This document shows, piece by piece, positions 8,378 to 15,880 of a stretch of 64,000 nt of DNA. The position numbers were made by a program, and so were the translations under genes. This DNA comes from Lysobacter solisilvae (GTDB taxonomy: Bacteria > Pseudomonadota > Gammaproteobacteria > Xanthomonadales > Xanthomonadaceae), in contig NZ_CP071518.1 in assembly GCF_016613535.2 (NCBI RefSeq), positions 3,596,001 to 3,660,000 of the forward strand, in the 5' to 3' direction. Numbering within the stretch: the stretch's first letter is position 1; every line of letters starts with the position of its first letter. A model generated the notes under the pieces. It saw nothing but the letters and a program-made list of their open reading frames with translations. It searched no databases and was not told the origin of the DNA.

Positions 8378-8445
8378 CATAGGGCGGGTCTTGACCCGCC
8401 GACGGCGGCGGCGTCGCGGGGTGGCGGGTCAAGACCCGCCCTATG
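8378..8445. repeat. Second REPIN-like composite, overlapping the trhO stop codon
   Basis: Inverted REP pair at 8378-8400 and 8423-8445, 155 bp from and nearly identical to the first composite. The terminal CTA at 8441-8443 is the TAG stop codon of trhO read leftward, so the repeat supplies the gene end. It can also fold as a stem-loop in the trhO 3' region. Confidence 0.85.
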
Positions 8446-9175
8446 ACTCCGCGAGCGGCCGCAGGGCCGGGTCGAGCGCGATGCGCTCATCGAAGACGAA
8501 GCAGTGGCCGTCGTAGCCGAAGCCGCCGACCTGCTCGAAGTAGCCCAGGATTCCACCGTCGAGCTGCAGCACGTTGTCCATGCCCTGCGCGTGCATCCAC
8601 ACCGCGGCCTTCTCGCAGCGGATGCCGCCGGTGCAGAAGCTCACCACCACCGCGTCGGCCAGCGCGCTGCGATGCGGGGTGAGGGCTTCGGGCAGGTCGG
8701 TGAAGTTGTCGATCGGCAGCGTGAGCGCACCGGCGAACGTGCCGTGGGCGAACTCCTCGCGGTTGCGCGTGTCCAGCAGCACCAGACGGCGGCCCTCGTC
8801 GTCGTGGCCCTGCCCGATCCAGCGCGCCAGTTCGTGCGGCGACACGGCCGGCGCGCGGCCCGGCAAGGGCGAGGCCCCCTCGCGGCGGAAGGCGATGATC
8901 TCGCGCTTCACCTTCACCTTGAGCCTTGCGAACGGCAGCGACTGGCTGTGGCTTTCCTTGACCTGCAAATCGGCGAAGCGCGGATCGGCGCGCAGGGTGT
9001 CGAGGAACTGCCCGATCGCGCTGGCCGCCCCGGCGAGGAACAGGTTGAGCCCTTCGGGCGCGACCAGGACGGTGCCGCGCAGCTCGCCCGCCTCGGCCAG
9101 GCTGCGCAGTTGCGCGGCCAGTGCGGCGGGGTCGTCGACGGGGGTGAAGTGGTAGGCGGCGATATTGAGGATCAC
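8441..9175 (-). CDS. trhO: Oxygen-dependent tRNA uridine(34) hydroxylase (TrhO/YceA, rhodanese family)
   Basis: A 244-residue protein that makes 5-hydroxyuridine at tRNA position 34 (known for the family). The N-terminal acylphosphatase-like domain is seen in AAYHFTPVDDPAALAAQL and GTVLVAPEGLNLFLAG, followed by KESHSQSLPFARLKVKVKRE. The rhodanese domain has LLDTRNREEFAHGTFAGA and the active-site loop VSFCTGGIRCEKAA, with the catalytic Cys at about residue 184. It lacks the long C-terminal extension of the 350-residue E. coli protein, as is usual for the shorter branch. Start is GTG at 9175. Its stop codon lies inside a REPIN-like repeat. Confidence 0.92.
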   Translation of the reverse strand: MILNIAAYHFTPVDDPAALAAQLRSLAEAGELRGTVLVAPEGLNLFLAGAASAIGQFLDTLRADPRFADLQVKESHSQSLPFARLKVKVKREIIAFRREGASPLPGRAPAVSPHELARWIGQGHDDEGRRLVLLDTRNREEFAHGTFAGALTLPIDNFTDLPEALTPHRSALADAVVVSFCTGGIRCEKAAVWMHAQGMDNVLQLDGGILGYFEQVGGFGYDGHCFVFDERIALDPALRPLAES

Positions 9176-9216
9176 CGCGGAATTTTAGCGGGTCGGATCG
9201 GACCGGGCTGCGTCGA

Positions 9217-9748
9217 TTCGTAGGCTGGGTTGGCCCCATCAACCCAGCCCGGCGCGGAAAGCGCTGGGTCGATGAAGCCGACCCAGCCTACGCAGCTGGC
9301 TGGCGATGAACGCATGGCGCTCGCGGGCGATTCGTAGGCTGGGTTGGCCCCATCAACCCAGCCCGGCGCGGAAAGCGCTGGGTCGATGAAGCCAACCCAG
9401 CCTACGCAGCTCGCTGGCGATGAACGCATGGCGCTTGCGGGCGATTCGTAGGCTGGGTTGGCTCCACCAACCCAGCCCGGCGCAGAAAGCGCTGGGTCGA
9501 TGAAGCCGACCCAGCCTACGCCGCTGGCTGGCTATGAACGCATGGCGCTCGCGGGCGATTCGTAGGCTGGGTTGGCCCCATCAACCCAGCCCGGCGCGGA
9601 AAGCGCTGGGTCGATGAAGCCGACCCAGCCTACGCCGCTGGCTGGCGATGAACGCATGGCGCTCGCGGGCGGTTCGTAGGCTGGGTTGGCTCCATCAACC
9701 CGGCACGCGCGAGCAGCACTGGGTCGATGGGGTCGACCCGCCTGCGGG
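9217..9748. repeat. 114-bp tandem repeat, five copies (last degenerate)
   Basis: Units begin at 9217, 9331, 9445, 9559 and 9673, exactly 114 bp apart. Each contains an inverted repeat, CGTAGGCTGGGT pairing with ACCCAGCCTACG (first copy: 9219-9230 with 9281-9292), enclosing smaller GGGTTG/CAACCC and AGCGCT palindromes, plus a non-palindromic 36-bp spacer that is repeated too. The first four copies differ at only a few positions; the fifth diverges after its first third. The block fills the gap between trhO (upstream side) and the 3' end of the sigma factor gene. Because 114 is divisible by three, one frame is open with a 38-residue period; I do not consider it a gene. Confidence 0.95.
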
Positions 9749-9833
9749 TGGCGCGGCCTCTAGGGGCCATCGGATCGCGTTGGCCGACGCCGTGAGCAGA
9801 CGCGACAGGCGCCAGTGCTCGCGTGTGCGCGCT

Positions 9834-11123
9834 TCAGCCGCCCGTGGGCGTGCAACGGGCGGCGCGTTCGCGCAGCAGCGTGGCCTCGCGCGCATTGCGC
9901 GTGAGCTGTGCGGCGCGTTCGAACTCGCCGCGGGCCTCGTCGAGCCGGCCCAGTTTCTGCAGCAGGTCGCCGCGGACACTGGGTAGCAGGTGGTAGCGCT
10001 GCAGTGCCGGTTCACCGGCGAGCGCATCGACCAGGGTCAGGCCGGCCTGCGGTCCGAACAGCATGGCCAGCGCGACCGCCCGGTTGAGCTCGACGATCGG
10101 CGAACCGGTGAGCCGGCCCAGTTCGCCGTACAGGCCGACGATCCGCGCCCAGTCGGTCTCCTGTGGCGTGAGTGCGCGCGCATGGCAGGCGGCGATGGCC
10201 GCCTGCAGCTCATACGGGCCGGACGCGCCGCCCAGCGCGCGTGCGCGTTCGAGCGCCGCCAGGCCGCGGTTGATCAGCAGGCGGTCCCAGCGGCCGCGGT
10301 CCTCGTCCATCAGCAGGATCGGTTCGCCCGTCGGCCCGGTGCGGGCGCCGGCACGCGAGGCCTGGATTTCCATCAGGGCGACCAGGCCGTGGACTTCGGC
10401 CTGCGCGGGCATCAGTTCGGCGACGATGCGGCCCAGCCGCAGCGCGTCCTCGCATAGCGCCGGGCGCAGCCAGTGCTCGCCGGCGGTGGCCGAGTAGCCT
10501 TCGTTGAAGATCAGGTACAGCACCGCCAGCACCGCTTCCAGGCGCGCGACCAGTTCCTCGCCGCGCGGCACCTCGAAGGGCACCTGCGCCTGCGCGAGCG
10601 TGCGCTTGGCGCGCACGATGCGCTGGGCGATGGTCGGCTCCGGGACCAGGAAGGCGCGCGCGATCTCCTCGGTGGTCAGGCCGCCCAGCAGGCGCAGCGT
10701 CAGCGCCACGCGCGCCTCCATCGACAGCACCGGATGGCAGGCGGTGAAGACCAGGCGCAGCAGGTCGTCGCCGATCGGATCGTCGAGCGCATCCAGCAGC
10801 GCGTCCTCGTCGTGCGCCTGCTGCAGCTCGATCTCGTGACCCAGTTCCTCGTGCTTGCGCTGCTGCAGCTGGCGACGGCGCAACCGGTCGATGGCGCGGT
10901 TGCGCGCCGTGGTCATCAGCCACGCGCCGGGGTTGTCGGGGACGCCGGATAGCGGCCACTGCTCCAGCGCGCTCACCAGCGCGTCCTGGGCCAGCTCCTC
11001 GGCCAGGCCCACGTCGCGCAGCATGCGTGCGAGCCGGCCGATCACCTTGGCCGACTCCATGCGCCATACCGCGTCGATCGCGCCCTGCACATGCGGATCG
11101 GCGGGAGGACGGGGGCTCGTCAT
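9834..11123 (-). CDS. ECF42-type RNA polymerase sigma factor with C-terminal TPR-like (DUF6596) region
   Basis: A 429-residue extracytoplasmic-function sigma factor. Region 2 is at about residues 20-95 (IDAVWRMESAKVIGRLAR, GLAEELAQDALVSALEQWP, GAWLMTTARNRAIDRLRRR); region 4 at about 140-185 (LLGGLTTEEIARAFLVPE, TIAQRIVRAKRTLAQA). The long C-terminus (LYLIFNEGYSA and following, to RARALGGASGPYELQAAIA) is the helical extension that distinguishes the ECF42 group and replaces an anti-sigma factor. ECF42 sigma factors usually sit beside DGPF/YCII-domain genes, as here. An in-frame ATG at 11141 would add six residues; neither start has a clear Shine-Dalgarno. Confidence 0.9.
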   Translation of the reverse strand: MTSPRPPADPHVQGAIDAVWRMESAKVIGRLARMLRDVGLAEELAQDALVSALEQWPLSGVPDNPGAWLMTTARNRAIDRLRRRQLQQRKHEELGHEIELQQAHDEDALLDALDDPIGDDLLRLVFTACHPVLSMEARVALTLRLLGGLTTEEIARAFLVPEPTIAQRIVRAKRTLAQAQVPFEVPRGEELVARLEAVLAVLYLIFNEGYSATAGEHWLRPALCEDALRLGRIVAELMPAQAEVHGLVALMEIQASRAGARTGPTGEPILLMDEDRGRWDRLLINRGLAALERARALGGASGPYELQAAIAACHARALTPQETDWARIVGLYGELGRLTGSPIVELNRAVALAMLFGPQAGLTLVDALAGEPALQRYHLLPSVRGDLLQKLGRLDEARGEFERAAQLTRNAREATLLRERAARCTPTGG

Positions 11124-11279
11124 GGGCGGCGATGACACCATCGCCGCGCATCCGGCGCAAGCGCCGTCATGCCGGGGGCGGCCCCGCCGACGCAGCGCGG
11201 CGGGACCACGGGGCATCCTGGCGGTGTTGAGGCCATCCATCGCGGGGACCCTGCCGGCAGACCTGCAGCCCGGCGCGAC

Positions 11280-11687
11280 TCAGAAGCCCGGCTTGGCGCA
11301 GTTGATCATCCACGCCACGCCAAACTGGTCCTTGAGCATGCCGAAGCTGCGCGCCCAGAAGGTTTCGGCCAAGGGCATCTCCACCTTTCCGCCGCCGGCC
11401 AAAACGTCGAAGACGCGCTGGGCTTCTTCGGGGCTGTCCACGTTGAGCGAGATCGAGCAGCCCTTGATGCCTTCGTAGGGGAAGGCGGGATGGTTGTCGG
11501 AGGCCATCAGCACTTCGTCGCCGACATTCAGGCGGGCGTGCATGATGAGGTCGGGCGGCAGCTCCTCGCAGCCGGGCGAATCGCGGAAGCGCATGAGCAT
11601 GCCGAGCTCTCCGCGCAGTGCTTCGGCGTAGAAGCGCATGGCCTGTTCGCAGGTGCCGTCGAAGGTGAGGTAGGGATTGATCTTCAT
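11280..11687 (-). CDS. VOC-family (PhnB/glyoxalase-like) protein
   Basis: A 135-residue protein with the paired beta-alpha-beta-beta-beta modules of the vicinal oxygen chelate fold: MKINPYLTFDGTCEQAMRFY in the first half and GCSISLNVDSPEEAQRVFD in the second, ending FGMLKDQFGVAWMINC, typical of the PhnB/YjdN branch. Members bind a metal or small ligand; the substrate is unknown. It lies upstream of the ECF42 sigma gene and downstream of the YCII gene, all leftward with short gaps (35 bp to the YCII gene), consistent with one stress-response operon. Confidence 0.85.
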   Translation of the reverse strand: MKINPYLTFDGTCEQAMRFYAEALRGELGMLMRFRDSPGCEELPPDLIMHARLNVGDEVLMASDNHPAFPYEGIKGCSISLNVDSPEEAQRVFDVLAGGGKVEMPLAETFWARSFGMLKDQFGVAWMINCAKPGF

Positions 11688-11722
11688 GGGTTGGACCTGT
11701 GGAGATTGAGGTGGAGGAGCGA

Positions 11723-12142
11723 TCAGCTGCGGGCGGCGATCTGCGCGCGCTGCCGCTCGCCCTGCTCGCGCAGTTCGGGCGTGAGTTCCGCGCCGAAATC
11801 CTCGGCTTCGAACACCGGACGGATCTCCACCTCGTCACCGTCCTCGAACGGCGCACGCTTGAGCCACTGGATGGCCTCGTCGAGCGAATGCACCTGCCAG
11901 AGCCAGTAGCCGGCCACCAGTTCCTTCGTCTCGCTGAAAGGACCATCCACCACGGTGCGGGTGCTGCCCGAGTAGCGCACCCGGGCGCCCCTGGAGGTGG
12001 GGTGCAGGCCGTCGCCGGCCAGCATCACCCCGGCCTTCACCAGCTCTTCGTTGAACTGCCCCATGCGGGCCAGCATGTCCTGCGAGGGCATGACGCCGGC
12101 TTCGGACTGGGGGCTTGCCTTGACGAGCACCATCACGCGCAT
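11723..12142 (-). CDS. YCII/DGPF-domain protein
   Basis: A 139-residue protein with the YCII-related fold: MRVMVLVKASPQSEAGVMPS at the N-terminus and the eponymous DGPF motif in TVVDGPFSETKELVAGYWLW (about residues 70-90), followed by a segment with acidic VEIRPVFEAEDFG. DGPF proteins are the characteristic genomic partners of ECF42 sigma factors and are often under their control (established association); biochemical activity is unknown. Start at MRVMVLVK is preferred over the longer 172-codon frame because similarity begins here. Confidence 0.87.
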   Translation of the reverse strand: MRVMVLVKASPQSEAGVMPSQDMLARMGQFNEELVKAGVMLAGDGLHPTSRGARVRYSGSTRTVVDGPFSETKELVAGYWLWQVHSLDEAIQWLKRAPFEDGDEVEIRPVFEAEDFGAELTPELREQGERQRAQIAARS

Positions 12143-12333
12143 GTCGATTCTCCTGTTCGGGGGGCGCTGCCACCGGCGACGTGCCGGTTTCCAGCAGGGG
12201 CCCTTGGGGAGACGACGAACCGGCAGGCGCCGGATCGACATCCGGCCGGAAATATTTTCGCGGCCGGGTTCCGGGCGCTCCGGGCGGCTGGGCCGGAGGC
12301 AGCACCGCCCGGCCCGGCCCGACGTACCGGGGG

Positions 12334-12702
12334 CTATTCGGCCTGCAGCTGGACCGCAGGCTTGAAGCCGCCCCAGAACATGCGCTTGCCGTCGAACGGG
12401 GTCTTCTTCGGATGCATCATGTCCGCCAGCCGCGGGTCCTCCATGACTTTCTTGTTGATCCGGTCCCGGTCGCGGCGCGACTTGTAGACGATCCAGGAAA
12501 AGAACACGACCTCGTCGGCCTTGAGCTTCACGGCCTCGGGGAACGAGGTCAGCTTGCCCGGCTTCACATCGTCACCGATGCATTCCATGACCTGCAGGGC
12601 GCCGTGCTCGAGCCAGATCTTGCCGGCCTTGCGGGCCATCTTCTTGTAGGCGTCCACGTTCTTCACCGGCACCGGCACGACATATCCATCGACGTAACTC
12701 AT
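12334..12702 (-). CDS. DUF1428 family protein
   Basis: A 122-residue protein, MSYVDGYVVPVPVKNVDAYK at the N-terminus, with WLEHGALQVMECIGDDV and the conserved C-terminal PFDGKRMFWGGFKPAVQ. This is the DUF1428 family, a dimeric ferredoxin-like alpha-beta barrel fold of unknown activity, frequently found near DGPF and VOC genes in stress clusters. It is the most upstream gene of the leftward ECF42 neighbourhood, separated from the YCII gene by about 190 bp that hold no ORF. The ATG start is preceded by GGAG. Confidence 0.87.
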   Translation of the reverse strand: MSYVDGYVVPVPVKNVDAYKKMARKAGKIWLEHGALQVMECIGDDVKPGKLTSFPEAVKLKADEVVFFSWIVYKSRRDRDRINKKVMEDPRLADMMHPKKTPFDGKRMFWGGFKPAVQLQAE

Positions 12703-13011
12703 CGCATCACTCCTTCGCGTGGTGGTGGAGCGGACCTGCGCGGTCCAGGGCGCACGTTGTGCCCGTCGTACACCCCCGTCAAGTGCTCGCGTTGTCCGAA
12801 ACCTGTCCGGGCTATTGCGCGGCTCGAGCATGGGCCGTCTCTACGCGACGTGCACACCGGTGAACGCCACCTGCACCGCGGGTCTGCTTTTCACGCGCAA
12901 TGGCCGCTGCTCTAACGTCTGCGTGCCTAAAGTCTGGTCGTCCGTATCGCCGCGGGGACGGCGTCGGACCGGAATCGACGCGCCGCGTCGACAAGCAGAC
13001 AAGGAGCCACG
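12703..13011. other. Intergenic region between DUF1428 gene and KGG gene
   Basis: A divergent 309-bp intergenic region expected to hold promoters for both flanking genes. The only clear signal is AAGGAG at 13001-13006 before the KGG gene. Short frames seen here have no recognisable similarity. Confidence 0.6.
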
Positions 13012-13242
13012 ATGGCGAACGACAACCTGAGCCACGATCAGATCCCTCCCCGCCCCTCACGGCGCGGATTTGCGGGCATGGACGCCGAGAAGCGCCGCCT
13101 CATCGCCCGCAAGGGCGGACAGGCGGTGAGCCGAAACCGCCAGCACATGTCCGAGATCGGACGGCGTGGAGGCGTTGCCTCAGGCGGCACGAGCCGTCAG
13201 GTCGGACCGGAAGAGTCCGTAGACAGCAGCAGCCTGCAATAA
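13012..13242 (+). CDS. KGG-motif stress-induced hydrophilic protein
   Basis: A 76-residue, very hydrophilic protein with the glycine-rich KGG signature repeated: AEKRRLIARKGGQAVS and MSEIGRRGGVASGG (about residues 24-60). Related proteins are general-stress or desiccation-induced small proteins (GsiB/YciG-like, Con-10-like) thought to be intrinsically disordered; their molecular role is not settled. AAGGAG five bases before the ATG supports the start. It lies between an ECF42 stress cluster and a diguanylate cyclase gene, but no shared regulation can be shown from sequence. Confidence 0.85.
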   Translation: MANDNLSHDQIPPRPSRRGFAGMDAEKRRLIARKGGQAVSRNRQHMSEIGRRGGVASGGTSRQVGPEESVDSSSLQ

Positions 13243-13375
13243 CCGGCCAACGCGAACGGGATGCGGACGAGGCGCGCGGCGTCTCGTCCGCGGTCGTGTG
13301 AGCGGTGCGCAGTTCGCGCAGCAGTGAGCAGTGAGCCGTGGACAGTGGGCAGCGCGCCCGCGGCGTGGGGGACCG

Positions 13376-14590
13376 TCAGCCCGTGGCCGCCATCTCGTCT
13401 TCCTCCGCCGTGGAACTGCGTCCGCGCCCCGCGGCCTTGGCCCGGTAGAGCGCGCGATCGGCGCGGAGCATCGTGGTGGCCAGGTTCCCGTCCGCCGCCC
13501 GGATCGCGGCGATGCCGATCGAGACCGACAGCGGTTCGACCTGGCGGACCTGCAAGGCACGGCATCCGGCCATGATCGATTCGGCGAACCGCTGCGCCTC
13601 CGCCAGCGGCATTGCCGGCAGCAGCAAGGCGAATTCCTCGCCGCCGATGCGGCCGAACAGGTCTTCTTCCCGACTGGCCGCCTGGATCATCCGTGCGAAT
13701 CCGACCAGGGCCTGGTCGCCCGCGTCGTGGCCGTGCCGGTCGTTGAGGGCCTTGAAGTGGTCGATGTCGAGGATGAGCACGCAGCCACCGGCTCCGCCCG
13801 CCAGCGTTTCCCATGCGGCATCGGCGTGCTGGAGGAAGCTGCGCCGGTTGAGCACCTCGGTGAGGTCGTCGCGGAAGGCCAGGTCGCGCATCGCCTGGCT
13901 GAACTCGCGTTCCCGGGCCAGCGCCTCGTACATCCTGCGCCGCGAGAGCTTGAGCTGGCGCGACACCATCACGCCGACGAGAAAAGCGATCGCGTAGCTC
14001 AGAGCCACCTGTACCAGCATCGGCGTCGCCATCGGCACCCGCAGTTCCAGCAGGGCGAAGCAGTCGGCCGCCACCATGATCAACCCGGCCTGCATCTGCA
14101 GGCCCAGGCGGTTGCGGAAGAAGGCGAACACCAGCAGCAGCTGGATGGGCGAGGTGACCAGGAAACCGAAATGGTCGGCCGGGCGGTGCGAGATCGTATA
14201 GAACGAACTGACCACCACCAGCAGCACCCACCCCAGCACCAGCGCGTCGTACTGGCCGGACCGGCGCACACGGACCATCAGGGCCATCGTCGCCGCGCAT
14301 GCGGCCACGAAGGCGAACCGGAAGAACAGGATCCGCGAAAGGCCTGCCGGTGGCTGGACGAGCACGTCGACCACGGCGAATGACGCTTTCAGCAGCGCAT
14401 ACACGCCGATGGCGATGATCGCGTGGCGCTTGTCGGTTTCAAGGAAGAAGGCGCGGTAGGCGTTTTCCAGCTGCGCCGCGGCGAAGCGGGGATCGAGCGC
14501 GCCACGCAGGTGATAGTGCGCCTGGGCCGAATGGACCGGCGTGGCTGGTGTGCGTTTGGCGTCCGTGCCTGATGCATCGGCCTGCGTCAT
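13376..14590 (-). CDS. Membrane-bound GGDEF diguanylate cyclase
   Basis: A 404-residue protein: N-terminal cytoplasmic part (about 1-60), five to six hydrophobic segments between about 60 and 215 forming a sensory membrane domain, a short helical linker, then a GGDEF domain (about 235-395) with the D-site DIDHFKALNDRHGHDAGD and active-site motif GGEEF in GRIGGEEFALLL. GGEEF is a functional variant, so the product should synthesise cyclic di-GMP from two GTP. No RxxD inhibitory site stands five residues before the motif (ASREEDLFGRIGGEEF). Start ATG 14590 has GGGGAAG upstream. It is divergent from the second cyclase gene, 150 bp away. Confidence 0.9.
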   Translation of the reverse strand: MTQADASGTDAKRTPATPVHSAQAHYHLRGALDPRFAAAQLENAYRAFFLETDKRHAIIAIGVYALLKASFAVVDVLVQPPAGLSRILFFRFAFVAACAATMALMVRVRRSGQYDALVLGWVLLVVVSSFYTISHRPADHFGFLVTSPIQLLLVFAFFRNRLGLQMQAGLIMVAADCFALLELRVPMATPMLVQVALSYAIAFLVGVMVSRQLKLSRRRMYEALAREREFSQAMRDLAFRDDLTEVLNRRSFLQHADAAWETLAGGAGGCVLILDIDHFKALNDRHGHDAGDQALVGFARMIQAASREEDLFGRIGGEEFALLLPAMPLAEAQRFAESIMAGCRALQVRQVEPLSVSIGIAAIRAADGNLATTMLRADRALYRAKAAGRGRSSTAEEDEMAATG

Positions 14591-14740
14591 CGCTTCCCCT
14601 GCCCCTCGATGCGGTGGACAGTATGCATGCGGATACGAGGCCACCCCAACCGTTGCGCGCCCGGATGCGCCGCCCGGGGGATGGCTGCCGGGTCCGCGAG
14701 CCGGGACTATGATGGCCGTGACCGGTTATGGAGACAGGGC

Positions 14741-15757
14741 ATGACCGTCGACGGCCGCCCCAAGGGCGCAGCCAATGACCGCCTGCTGGGCGTCATCCAG
14801 ACCCAGACCGACGTGGCGCGTCTGGGCCTGGATCTGGGCTCCGTGATGACGCTCGTCGTCGAACGCGCGCAGGCGCTGACGCATGCCAATGGCAGCGTGA
14901 TCGAACTGGCCGACGGCGACGAAATGGTCTATCGCGCGGCCAGTGGCGTGGCCGAACGCCATCTGGGGATGCGCCTGAATCGTTCAGGAAGCCTGTCGGG
15001 GCGCTGCATCCTGGAGGGGCGGTCGCTGGTCTGCGAGGACTCCGAAACCGATCCTCGCGTCGACCGCGAGGCCTGCCGCCGGGTTGGACTGCGCTCGATG
15101 ATCGTCATGCCGTTGCGGCACCACGACCAGGTGGTTGGCGTGCTGAAGGTGCTCGCGCCGGCACCGCGCGCGTTCGACGAGACCGACGTCCAGGTGCTGG
15201 AGCTGATGTCGGGCCTGGTCGCCGCGGCGATGTTCCATGCCACGCGCCTCGAGTCGCACGAACTCCTGCATCGCGCCACCCACGACCCGCTGACCGGGCT
15301 GCCCAACCGCGCGCTGTTCTTCGACCGGCTGCGCCACTGCATGGCGCTGGCGCAACGCCAGCGGCAACGGCTGGCGGTGCTCAGCGTCGACATGGACGGA
15401 CTCAAGCCGATCAACGACTGCCATGGCCATCGCTGCGGCGATGCCGCGCTGTGCGAACTGGCGCGGCGATTGCGGGAAGCGACGCGGACGGACGACCTGG
15501 TCGCGCGCCTGGGTGGTGACGAATTCGCCGTGCTGCTGGTCCGGATCCCGGACCGCGAGGCCCTGACCACGCATGTGGCTCGCGTCGGCGAGCGCGTGTG
15601 TGGACCCTTCGAGTTCCGACAGGCCACGATCGCGGTGGAGGCCAGCGTCGGCATGGCGCTGTATCCGGATGACAGCGATGCGCTCGATACCCTGCTCGAC
15701 ATGGCCGATGCGGGGATGTACGCACGCAAACGCGAACGCCGGCCGGCGGTGAGCTGA
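14741..15757 (+). CDS. GAF-GGDEF diguanylate cyclase
   Basis: A 338-residue soluble protein. The GAF sensory domain spans about residues 20-165 (GSVMTLVVERAQALTHANGS, SLSGRCILEGRSLVCEDSET, RSMIVMPLRHHDQVVGVLKV); the GGDEF domain follows (THDPLTGLPNRALFFDRL, DMDGLKPINDCHGHRCGD, ARLGGDEFAVLLV at about 260). The intact GGDEF motif predicts cyclic di-GMP synthesis, probably gated by a ligand or redox cue sensed by GAF. RTDD at the position preceding the motif resembles the RxxD inhibitory site. A possible -10 (TATGAT, 14708-14713) lies 27 bases before ATG 14741. A strong hairpin follows the stop. Confidence 0.92.
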   Translation: MTVDGRPKGAANDRLLGVIQTQTDVARLGLDLGSVMTLVVERAQALTHANGSVIELADGDEMVYRAASGVAERHLGMRLNRSGSLSGRCILEGRSLVCEDSETDPRVDREACRRVGLRSMIVMPLRHHDQVVGVLKVLAPAPRAFDETDVQVLELMSGLVAAAMFHATRLESHELLHRATHDPLTGLPNRALFFDRLRHCMALAQRQRQRLAVLSVDMDGLKPINDCHGHRCGDAALCELARRLREATRTDDLVARLGGDEFAVLLVRIPDREALTTHVARVGERVCGPFEFRQATIAVEASVGMALYPDDSDALDTLLDMADAGMYARKRERRPAVS

Positions 15758-15781
15758 CACCGGGCGCAGGCGCGCCCGGTG
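15758..15781 (+). terminator. Hairpin after the GAF-GGDEF gene
   Basis: CACCGGGCGC and GCGCCCGGTG form a perfect 10-bp stem with a 4-base loop directly behind the TGA. There is no T-run, so it may act as a rho-independent-like stop or simply an mRNA 3'-end stabiliser. Confidence 0.5.
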
Positions 15782-15788
15782 CCGGGGT

Positions 15789-15880
15789 GGATCAACTGCT
15801 CTGGATCACACCGATCTGGATCAACCGCTCCGGATCAAACGCTCCGGATCAACCGCTCCGATTCAACCGCTCTCGATCAG
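15789..15880. repeat. 14-15 bp minisatellite abutting the rhlE stop codon
   Basis: Imperfect copies of GGATCAACCGCTCC start at 15789, 15803, 15818, 15832, 15846, 15860 and (partial) 15874. Spacing is 14 bp except one 15-bp unit. The last copy contains the TCA that is the rhlE stop codon read leftward. It occupies the gap between two convergent genes. Confidence 0.85.

Noticed and set aside
8103..8516. Small ORFs across the REP palindromes
   Set aside because: They consist of translated palindromes and end in trhO antisense sequence.
9172..9429. A gene with a 38-residue repeat within the 114-bp array
   Set aside because: The open frame results from a period divisible by three; no start signal, and it stops within the second copy's neighbour sequence.
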